A stretch of 28,653 nucleotides of DNA from Arcobacter_B sp049472135 (GTDB lineage Bacteria; Campylobacterota; Campylobacteria; Campylobacterales; Arcobacteraceae), in NCBI RefSeq assembly GCF_049472135.1, contig NZ_JBMOVV010000018.1:1-28653 (forward strand), read 5' to 3'. Below the pieces are notes generated by a model. That model saw only the letters and a list, made by a program, of their open reading frames with translations, was not told where the DNA came from and did not search any database. The translations under genes were made by a program, and so were the position numbers. Below, one piece after another: positions 17,833 to 28,300 of the stretch; position 1 is the stretch's first letter; every line of letters starts with the position of its first letter.

Positions 17833-17889
17833 ATTTACCCTTTCAGATAGTTTTAAAATAAAATGGTGTAAGATTTCAATTCTTTTAAG
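17833..17889. promoter_or_regulatory. 57-bp divergent promoter region of selC and selAB
   Basis: This gap must hold the start signals for the tRNA gene and probably for selA. On the plus strand two overlapping TAAAAT hexamers at 17854-17859 and 17859-17864 are -10 candidates for the tRNA. On the minus strand the AAAGGG ribosome site of selA lies next to its ATG. Any selA -10 must lie in the remaining AT-rich bases or inside the tRNA gene. Confidence 0.4.
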
Positions 17890-17989
17890 CGGGGGGTATG
17901 TGATCCTGGTGGACACCGCAGGCTTCAACCCTGATCGGAGGTTCGTGTGTACGCGCCTCGGTAGGTTCGATTCCTACACCTTCTCGCCA
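17890..17989 (+). tRNA. selC: tRNA-Sec (selenocysteine, anticodon UCA)
   Basis: About 100 nt. The anticodon loop CTTCAAC has UCA at 17925-17927. A long variable arm (GAGG...CCTC around 17938-17959, with an inner CGT/ACG) precedes the T arm GTAGG-TTCGATT-CCTAC, and the 3' end is ACCTTCTC-G-CCA. The acceptor branch is 8 bp long plus a 5-bp T stem, the bacterial tRNA-Sec 8+5 layout. The 5' strand is CGGGGGGT (17890-17897), giving several G-U pairs and a C-C opposition at the last pair; alternatively G17889 is base 1 with C17890 bulged. The D stem GTG/CAC plus TCC/GGA has a bulged A. Adjacent selA and selB support the assignment. The exact 5' end is uncertain by one base. Confidence 0.93.
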
Positions 17990-18487
17990 AATTCTTAACT
18001 ATTTAAAGTATTTCAAACTAAAAAATCTTACAATTATAGTTTTTGGATTCTATCTAATAATTAATTCAGACAATCTTAATAATAAGGTAAAAATAAATTT
18101 ACTTTTTCTTTTTTTTCTTTAAAATAAATTTTAAAATTGGATGATTTTTATACAAATTTATTTTTATCAAATTTAAATTTTATTATTTGGGAAATTAATA
18201 ATTTTTAAGACTTTTATTTTACTATATATAACTATATCTGTAACACTATGAAACATCACCAATTTAAACAATTATTAAAAAAAATATTTCTATATAAAAA
18301 GTGTAAAGATAAAATAATCACATTTAAGCCCCATAAATAGGTAGATTTTGAAAAAATAACTAAAATCAATAAAAAGTAAACGTAGCAATAAAATAGCATT
18401 TATATTAAATCAAATAATTCACCCATAAAGCAATTATTTTTTACAATATTTTTTGTTTTTTTTAGTAAGAAAATAGCAAAAAATGGG
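17990..18487. other. AT-rich non-coding stretch
   Basis: About 500 bp with no convincing gene. It holds long T and A runs (for example around 18105-18125 and 18440-18465). A 30-codon frame starting at 18249 lacks a ribosome site and I do not call it. A weak AAACTA/TAGTTT hairpin (18015-18042) followed by T could end the tRNA-Sec transcript, but it is poor. The stretch likely serves as an upstream region for the surface-protein operon. Confidence 0.5.
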
Positions 18488-18493
18488 TATAAT
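18488..18493 (+). promoter_or_regulatory. -10 box of the sapC operon
   Basis: Perfect TATAAT preceded by TGGG, giving an extended -10-like context, about 48 bp before the sapC ATG. A start around 18500 would give a leader of about 40 bases including the AAGGAG ribosome site. The T-rich runs upstream match the usual Campylobacterota pattern without a clear -35. Confidence 0.6.
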
Positions 18494-18541
18494 ATTATGT
18501 TGTACATAACATACTCAAAAAATCTTAAGGAGATAAACATA

Positions 18542-19288
18542 ATGTTTAAAAAAATTGTACCAATAACTTTGAATAATCACAAAGATGTAAAAGTAAAGCA
18601 AATTGATAACTTTAATTTCGTAAGTGATATTCACTTAGCTTCTGTAATGGTTCACGAATTCTCAAGAGCTGCTGCTACATACCCAATTGTTTTCTTAGAA
18701 GATAAAGCAAATGACAAATTTAGACCAGTTGTTATGTTAGGTCTTGAAGCGGGTGAGAACTTATTTGTTCAAGAAGGTAAATGGAAAGCATCTTACATTC
18801 CTGCAATTGTTAGAAGATATCCTTTTGCACTTTCTAAAACAGGTGATGAAGATAGATACGTAATTTGTATTGATGAAGATAGCGAATTTGTAAACAAAGA
18901 AGAAGGTCAAGCTATATTCAAAGAAGACGGTACAGCTGATGAAGTAATGGACAGAGTAAAAAAATACTTAACAGAACTTCAACAAATGGACATGTTCACT
19001 GATAAATTTTGTGAAGATATGAAATCTGAAAATATGTTCACTCCTCTTAACATGAAAGTTAGAGTTGGTGATGAGATTAAAAACGTAGGTGGAGCTTATG
19101 TTATTAATGAAGAAAGATTTAATGACTTAAACAATGAAAAATTCATTGCATTAAGAGAGAAAAAATATATTCCAATTATCTACTCTCACTTAAGTTCATT
19201 AGCTCAAATTGAAAGATTATTAACTTTCAAAGATAAATCAAGAGCAGTTACTGAAAAAATTGAAGAAAGATTTGAAGAAGTAAAATAA
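18542..19288 (+). CDS. sapC: SapC family protein
   Basis: 248 residues from the ATG at 18542, chosen because AAGGAG lies nine bases upstream. An in-frame ATG at 18497 would add 15 residues but sits right at the promoter. Recognised features: MFKKIVPITLNNHKD start, VMVHEFSRAAATYPIVFLED (about 36-55), a GENLFVQEGKWKASYIPA strand, RRYPFAL, and a C-terminal half with FTPLNMKV and VGGAYVINEERFN. This pattern defines the SapC family, named from the surface-layer region of Campylobacter fetus; its biochemical role is not established. No signal peptide or membrane helix, so it is likely cytoplasmic. It lies 90 bp before the giant repeat gene on the same strand and probably helps its production or export (inference from context). 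Confidence 0.9.
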   Translation: MFKKIVPITLNNHKDVKVKQIDNFNFVSDIHLASVMVHEFSRAAATYPIVFLEDKANDKFRPVVMLGLEAGENLFVQEGKWKASYIPAIVRRYPFALSKTGDEDRYVICIDEDSEFVNKEEGQAIFKEDGTADEVMDRVKKYLTELQQMDMFTDKFCEDMKSENMFTPLNMKVRVGDEIKNVGGAYVINEERFNDLNNEKFIALREKKYIPIIYSHLSSLAQIERLLTFKDKSRAVTEKIEERFEEVK

Positions 19289-19313
19289 ACAACAAAATTA
19301 AAAAGATAGTTTA

Positions 19314-19342
19314 TAGTGCACAAAGTTTTACTTTGTGCATTA
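19314..19342 (+). terminator. Strong intercistronic hairpin between sapC and the giant gene
   Basis: A 12-bp stem, TAGTGCACAAAG (19314-19325) against CTTTGTGCATTA (19331-19342), with one G-U pair and the loop TTTTA. No T tract follows, so it is not a classic rho-independent terminator. It may act as a partial terminator or as an mRNA processing or stabilising element that sets different levels of sapC and the downstream gene. Only 36 bp separate it from the next ATG, leaving little room for another promoter. Confidence 0.5.
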
Positions 19343-19378
19343 GTAAGTTATCAATCATCAAGAAAATAAGGATATATT

Positions 19379-22300
19379 ATGAAAAGACCAAATGGATTAA
19401 AAAATTTACATAGAAGATACCAAAGACATCAAGAAAAATTACAAGCAAAAAAACAAAGAAAAATATTTAAAGACGGAAATAGTTTATTTGAAGTTGAACC
19501 TTTAGAACAAAGGACATTATTATCTGCTGACCCATTATTAGGAGCAGGTTCAACAGCCATTATTTTAAACGATAATGAAAATAAATACCAAGAAACACAA
19601 ACTATAATCCTTGATGATACTTTAAATGATAAAGAAACAGTTGTAAAAGACTTAACAACTGAAAATAGCTCTTTCTTACTTGATGCAAAACTTTTAGACC
19701 TAAATAATATATCTGAACTATTTATTGATGATGAAATCCTAGCTGGTAGTGGTACGATTGAAGCTGATGTTATTAACCATAACATAGTAGCTCCTGGTTA
19801 CTCTCCAGGTATCCAAAATATTACAGGTGACTATACTCAAGCAAGTGATGGTACACTTCAAATAGAATTATCAGGTACAGATAATTCTGATACAAATAAT
19901 CCAGAATATGACCAACTAAATGCCTCAGGAAATGTTGAACTTGATGGTACATTAGAAATCACTATGTGGAATGACTTTGCTGCAAATGTAGGTGATGAAT
20001 TTACTATTATTACGGGTTCAAATATTACTGGTAAGTTTACAGATATTACAGGTCTTTACGGATTTAATTCTGATTACTATTTTGATATTGAACAAACAAG
20101 TACAGAAGTAAAGCTTATCACAAAAGAGTTAGTATCAGGAGATGATTTTAATTTTGTATTAGATTCTGTTCCTCAATATGATGAAATAGGTAAAGTTTTA
20201 AATGCTGATTATTTAGTATCTGCACAAAATAGTATTGAACTAAATGACATAGATATTCAAGTTGCTGGTTTTGCTGCAAGTGGTAACTTTGCTATTGAGA
20301 AAAACACTAATACTATTGAAATTATTGGTTCAGGCGTATCTGTTACTATGAGTGCATCTGATGTTTTTGTTGGAGTTGAAAATGCAGATTTAGGAATTAT
20401 TGTTGATAGCAATAAAAAAGTTGCATTAGAAGCAAGTGGAGATATTGTTTTAGATGGTTTTGATTTTGACTTACCTACTGCACAAAGTGTATCTGTAAAA
20501 TTAAATCAAACAGGTACAGAATATACTGCTCAGACATTAACTATTGGGACTTCATCTTATACTTTTGATAATATTGCATCTTCTACAACTTTAAAAGAGA
20601 TAGGTATCACGGGATTAGACGTAACATTTAGTGATAATATAGTTTTAAAAGGTGATTTTGCATTTGTAAGTGATACTACAAATAATGTATTTAATGCGAT
20701 ATCATCTAATGCAACAGCATACATGAGTGCAGGGGATTTTTATGTAGGTGTAAGTAGCGCTAACTTAGGTTTAATGGTAACTGATGAAGGTGTAGTTTTA
20801 CAAGCAAATGGTGCTTTAGATGTATCTTTAGGTAGTGATATTGTTTTAAGTGCTACAAATGTTTCATTTGATTATAATGAAACAGCTACAGATTATTTAA
20901 ATGAAACTATTAGCTTAGGTGCATCAACTTTTACTTTCAATGTTGAGTCTTTACACAAAGCTACAAATATTACTAATGGTTCATTAAATGTATTTGATTT
21001 TTTAACTGCTTCAGGAAACTTCTCTTTCTCTCAATCAACTGATACTGTAACATTATCTGATAGTACAAATTCATCAGTGGAATTATTAACTTTAGGAATG
21101 ACAAATGTAACAGCATTTGCAGGATTAAATGCAAATTCAAGTGAAAAAATAGGTTTTGACCTTTCTAACTTAGACCTTGCCTTAGTATTTGCTGCTGATA
21201 CAAAAAACAATGCAAGAAAGTGGACGGCTTTACAAGCTAGTACAAATAGTATTTCATTTGTAGGAAGTGATAAATTAACTATTGAGGCTACATTTGCACT
21301 TTTAGAAATCAATAGAAGTGCAATTGATGGCACATTAATTGATTTCAAATTAAATCCATTAACAATTGAAGTAGGTACAGACTCTTTATCTTTAACAATG
21401 GACGCAAGTGAAGGTGAACTTTTAAGAGTTTCCGGAGATATGCTTATAAACATAAGTGATTTCTTTATCTTTGAAGGAAGTGTATATTTTAGTAAGTCAA
21501 CTACAAGTGTAACTTTAACTGATGATAGTGTTGTAAGTGTTGATAATTTAACTTTAGCAATGAACGGAGTAGACGCATTCGCTGGATTAGATGGTCAAAG
21601 TTCAAATAAAGTTGGTTTAGATTTAGAAGGTGTTTCTTTCGCTTACTCAATTATGGCAAATAAAAGTGATGCAACTCAAAAATGGACATCATTTAAAGCA
21701 AAAGCAACAGGAGCTTCTTTTGTAGGAATTGATGATGTAACAATAGATGCAAGAGATATTTTAGTAAATGTAAATACTTCTTCAAATACTGAATTTGTTG
21801 ATTATTCAAAAACATCATATAGTGTAGATTTCCAAAATGGAAATAGTATAGAGTTTGATATGGACTCTGAAATTATTGAACTTAGTGCTGATATAACATT
21901 TAATTTATATGACTTTTTAGTTATTGATGGTGGTTTTGCTATTAAAAAATCTACACTAGATGATGTAATTTTAAGTGATGAATCTTTAGTTGATGTTGAT
22001 TTACTTACTGTTGGTGCAAATAATTTAACTGCATTTGCAGGATTAAATTATGGAAAAACTGATGAAGTTGGTTTATCTTTAAGTGGTGTTTCTTTTGCTC
22101 TTAGTGTAATGAGTGAGAAAACAGTTAATAAAAGAAAATGGTTAGCTCTACAAGCTACTGCTCAAGATGCAGGTTTAGTAGGAATTGATGATTTAGTATT
22201 AAATGGAAGCGATTTAAATATACTAATAAATCAAGCTTCATCTGATGGAACTTTAGTTGACTTTAGTTCCATGAGTTTTGCAGTAGATACAAGTTCTTCA

Positions 22301-25300
22301 ACTTCAATTACGTTAGATATGGACGGAAGCGTAGGAGAGTACTTAAAAGTAAGTGGACACTTTGACGTAAATGTATATAATTTCTTCAGTACAAGCGGTA
22401 ACTTTGCATTAGAGAAGACAACAGATACAGTAAGCCTAGATAATGGAGATAATGTAAATGTAGATTTACTAACAATCGGAGCAGATTCAGTAGATGCCTT
22501 CGTAGGAGTAAATGGTGGAAGTAGTGATGCAATAGGAATCCAAGCCACAAATACAAACTTCGCATTAGCAATCTTAAATGATAAAACAGTAGGAAGTAAT
22601 TCTCAATGGATATCATTACAAGCAACAGTAGGGACAGCTGGATTTGTAGGGATAGATGGATTAAGCCTAAGCGCAAGTAATTTAGATGTACAAATAAATA
22701 GAAGTAGTGAAACAGGGTCAGATGCAAGATATGTAGATTATGCAATCAATAATTTAGAAGTAGCAACAGGGACAGATTCAAGCTTTAACTTAACAATGGA
22801 TGGAAGCCAAAAAGAGTTAACACAAATTAGTGGAGCTATGGATATAAACATCTTTAACTTCTTTAGTGTAAATGGAGAGTTTGCATTAAAGAAATATACA
22901 GACTATGATATAAAAACAGTAGATAAAGATGATAGTACAAATACAGGAACAATCGAAGAAGTAGATGTATTAACACTAGGAGCATTAGGAGCAAACGCAT
23001 TCATAGGAATGAATGGAGGAAGTGACGAAGCACTAGGACTAAGCGCAGCAGGTGTAAACTTTGCCTTAGCAATAATCAATAATAAATCAAATAAAAATGA
23101 AAGCTTCACATCACTACAAGCAACAACAAGTAATGTAAGCTTCGTAGGAATAGAAGACTTAACAGTAAGTGCAACAGACTTAGCATTAAATATCAACCAA
23201 GGGTCAAGTACAAATAAAGTAGTAGACTATAAAACAATGGAAGATAATGGTGATGCCTTTGATGTACTAGTAGGAACAAACCAAACAGTAACATTAGATA
23301 TGGATGGAAGTAGAGGAGAGTTACTAGAAGCATCAGGACACTTAGAGTTAAACTTATTTAACTTTATCGGATTAGAAGGAAACTTCGGGTTTGAGAAATC
23401 AGTAAGAGAAGTAACACTAAACTCAGGTGAAAGTATAAAAGTAGATTACCTAGGATTAGGTGGAGAGAATGTAAGTGCATTCGCAGGATTAAATTATAAA
23501 CAAGCAGATGCAGTAGGATTAAGCTTAGGAGATATGGACTTCGGATTAGCTTTAATGAGTGATAAGAAAGATAATACAAGAAAGTTCACATCATTACAAG
23601 CGACAGCATCAAGTGCAGGACTAATCGGAGTAGATGGATTAGTAATAGAAGCTAGTGATTTAGAAGTATATATAAATCAAGGTATCAAAGTAGATGAGAT
23701 ACCAGATTCAACAATAAAAGAGAATACAATCTTAAAAGTAAGCATCACAGAAGATATAAGAGGTGATGTAGTAATAACAAAAGATGGATCAAATGAGACA
23801 CTAAATATAGATGGAAGTGAAACAAATGATACATTAATAGCAGAGTTAAAAGCAGCATTTGCAAGTTTAGCAAGTACAGATGCAGTAAATGTAGAAGTAA
23901 GTGGAGATAAAGTAAACGGATATAAAGTAGAGTTTGTAGGAGCATTAGAGGGTACAAATGTAGAAGGGTTTACAATATCAACGACAGCACCAAGTGCAAG
24001 TGTAAGTATCTCGACGATAGAAGAGGCGAAAGCGGGAGTAGATGAGATAACAAGATTAACAATCGATACTCCTAGAGTTGTTACTGCACCAATAGATACA
24101 GAGATTTTTACATTAACAAATACTTCAAGTGGAACAAATGAAATTCAAACAATAACTTTCCATGACCCATATGATGCAGGGACATATACATTATCAAATG
24201 GTGTAACTTCAGTTAGTGTTAAATTTGTAGGAAGTCAAACATTAACAAATCAAACAAATATACAAAAAGCATTAGTAACACTATATGGTGGAACAACAGC
24301 AGATTATAAAGTTAAGTTTGATTCAAGTTCAAGTGGAAGTCATAAATATTATATTACTTTCCAAGGAACAAAAGCACATAGTAATGTTTCAGAATTAAGT
24401 GCAACACCAGATTCTAATATGAAAGCTATTTCAACTTCTACATATAAAGAAGGAACAGGAACAGTTGGTGAAGTACAACACTTTAAAGTTTCAACAACAG
24501 CAACAGGTAACTATACACTATCTTTAGACTATAATGGAAACACATATACAACAACAGCATTAGACTTTAATGCAACAGCAAATGAGATTCAAACAGCATT
24601 AACAAATGCACTTTCAACAATAAGCGGAGCGACAGTTTCAGTAGTAGATTGTGTAGCAGGATATGAAGATTCATTTGATGTAACATTTGGAGGTACACTA
24701 TCAGGAGTAGACTTACCACTTTTATCAATAAAAACAAATCCAGATGCGACAAGCCCAAGTGGAACGTTTGATATATGGTTTGAAGGGGATAGTAAGCAAA
24801 CAGTAGCATATTCAACAGATATGAGTGTGTTAGCAAGTAATATCCAAGCAGCATTAGAAGCAACAAGTACGATGGGTGCAGGAAATGTAGTAGTAGAGTA
24901 TGATGCAACAAATTCAAATGAAACACAAATCAATTTCCTAATAAAAGCAACAGGAGATTTAGAGAAGACAGATGTAAGTGATAAGTTCTATACAGATGAT
25001 AGTAATTTAAACTTAGCAAGTACAAAGTTATACTATGAAGTAGAAGGGTATAGTGATACAGCAGAAGAGCAAAAGTTAGTATTTAACTCAGAGACAGAAT
25101 ATAGTTATACATTAACATATAATGGACAAACAACAAGTTCAATATTATCAAGTGCGACAATATCAGAGATACAAGCTATTATAGATTCAGAGTTAACAAG
25201 TGATATAAAAGTAAGTAACTTTAATGGAACAGAATTAGTATTAAGCTTTGAAGGAAGTTTAGCAGGGACAGATGTAGAGACAATAGTAGCAAGCGTAGAA

Positions 25301-28300
25301 GCAAAAACAAGTGAAGCAAAAATAGAGGTAAGTCAAGAAGGGTCAACAACAGTAATCGCAGGGAAAGAGGCAAGTGCAATAGTAGTAGACTATAAAGCGA
25401 TGAATGAAGTAGATGTATCAACAGAGGATGACTTCAAAGTATTATCAGGGACAGGAAGCTACTTTACGTTAGATATGGACGGAAGCGTAGGAGAGTACTT
25501 AAAAGTAAGTGGACACTTTGACGTAAATGTATATAATTTCTTCAGTACAAGCGGTAACTTTGCATTAGAGAAGACAACAGATACAGTAAGCCTAGATAAT
25601 GGAGATAATGTAAATGTAGATTTACTAACAATCGGAGCAGATTCAGTAGATGCCTTCGTAGGAGTAAATGGTGGAAGTAGTGATGCAATAGGAATCCAAG
25701 CCACAAATACAAACTTCGCATTAGCAATCTTAAATGATAAAACAGTAGGAAGTAATTCTCAATGGATATCATTACAAGCAACAGTAGGGACAGCTGGATT
25801 TGTAGGGATAGATGGATTAAGCCTAAGCGCAAGTAATTTAGATGTACAAATAAATAGAAGTAGTGAAACAGGGTCAGATGCAAGATATGTAGATTATGCA
25901 ATCAATAATTTAGAAGTAGCAACAGGGACAGATTCAAGCTTTAACTTAACAATGGATGGAAGCCAAAAAGAGTTAACACAAATTAGTGGAGCTATGGATA
26001 TAAACATCTTTAACTTCTTTAGTGTAAATGGAGAGTTTGCATTAAAGAAATATACAGACTATGATATAAAAACAGTAGATAAAGATGATAGTACAAATAC
26101 AGGAACAATCGAAGAAGTAGATGTATTAACACTAGGAGCATTAGGAGCAAACGCATTCATAGGAATGAATGGAGGAAGTGACGAAGCACTAGGACTAAGC
26201 GCAGCAGGTGTAAACTTTGCCTTAGCAATAATCAATAATAAATCAAATAAAAATGAAAGCTTCACATCACTACAAGCAACAACAAGTAATGTAAGCTTCG
26301 TAGGAATAGAAGACTTAACAGTAAGTGCAACAGACTTAGCATTAAATATCAACCAAGGGTCAAGTACAAATAAAGTAGTAGACTATAAAACAATGGAAGA
26401 TAATGGTGATGCCTTTGATGTACTAGTAGGAACAAACCAAACAGTAACATTAGATATGGATGGAAGTAGAGGAGAGTTACTAGAAGCATCAGGACACTTA
26501 GAGTTAAACTTATTTAACTTTATCGGATTAGAAGGAAACTTCGGGTTTGAGAAATCAGTAAGAGAAGTAACACTAAACTCAGGTGAAAGTATAAAAGTAG
26601 ATTACCTAGGATTAGGTGGAGAGAATGTAAGTGCATTCGCAGGATTAAATTATAAACAAGCAGATGCAGTAGGATTAAGCTTAGGAGATATGGACTTCGG
26701 ATTAGCTTTAATGAGTGATAAGAAAGATAATACAAGAAAGTTCACATCATTACAAGCGACAGCATCAAGTGCAGGACTAATCGGAGTAGATGGATTAGTA
26801 ATAGAAGCTAGTGATTTAGAAGTATATATAAATCAAGGTATCAAAGTAGATGAGATACCAGATTCAACAATAAAAGAGAATACAATCTTAAAAGTAAGCA
26901 TCACAGAAGATATAAGAGGTGATGTAGTAATAACAAAAGATGGATCAAATGAGACACTAAATATAGATGGAAGTGAAACAAATGATACATTAATAGCAGA
27001 GTTAAAAGCAGCATTTGCAAGTTTAGCAAGTACAGATGCAGTAAATGTAGAAGTAAGTGGAGATAAAGTAAACGGATATAAAGTAGAGTTTGTAGGAGCA
27101 TTAGAGGGTACAAATGTAGAAGGGTTTACAATATCAACGACAGCACCAAGTGCAAGTGTAAGTATCTCGACGATAGAAGAGGCGAAAGCGGGAGTAGATG
27201 AGATAACAAGATTAACAATCGATACTCCTAGAGTTGTTACTGCACCAATAGATACAGAGATTTTTACATTAACAAATACTTCAAGTGGAACAAATGAAAT
27301 TCAAACAATAACTTTCCATGACCCATATGATGCAGGGACATATACATTATCAAATGGTGTAACTTCAGTTAGTGTTAAATTTGTAGGAAGTCAAACATTA
27401 ACAAATCAAACAAATATACAAAAAGCATTAGTAACACTATATGGTGGAACAACAGCAGATTATAAAGTTAAGTTTGATTCAAGTTCAAGTGGAAGTCATA
27501 AATATTATATTACTTTCCAAGGAACAAAAGCACATAGTAATGTTTCAGAATTAAGTGCAACACCAGATTCTAATATGAAAGCTATTTCAACTTCTACATA
27601 TAAAGAAGGAACAGGAACAGTTGGTGAAGTACAACACTTTAAAGTTTCAACAACAGCAACAGGTAACTATACACTATCTTTAGACTATAATGGAAACACA
27701 TATACAACAACAGCATTAGACTTTAATGCAACAGCAAATGAGATTCAAACAGCATTAACAAATGCACTTTCAACAATAAGCGGAGCGACAGTTTCAGTAG
27801 TAGATTGTGTAGCAGGATATGAAGATTCATTTGATGTAACATTTGGAGGTACACTATCAGGAGTAGACTTACCACTTTTATCAATAAAAACAAATCCAGA
27901 TGCGACAAGCCCAAGTGGAACGTTTGATATATGGTTTGAAGGGGATAGTAAGCAAACAGTAGCATATTCAACAGATATGAGTGTGTTAGCAAGTAATATC
28001 CAAGCAGCATTAGAAGCAACAAGTACGATGGGTGCAGGAAATGTAGTAGTAGAGTATGATGCAACAAATTCAAATGAAACACAAATCAATTTCCTAATAA
28101 AAGCAACAGGAGATTTAGAGAAGACAGATGTAAGTGATAAGTTCTATACAGATGATAGTAATTTAAACTTAGCAAGTACAAAGTTATACTATGAAGTAGA
28201 AGGGTATAGTGATACAGCAGAAGAGCAAAAGTTAGTATTTAACTCAGAGACAGAATATAGTTATACATTAACATATAATGGACAAACAACAAGTTCAATA

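Noticed and set aside
18015..18042. AAACTA/TAGTTT hairpin as terminator of tRNA-Sec
   Set aside because: Six A-U-rich pairs with a 16-base loop are too weak to call.
18249..18341. 30-codon frame starting MKHHQFKQ in the gap before sapC
   Set aside because: No ribosome site, no likeness to a known small protein, and length expected by chance in AT-rich DNA.
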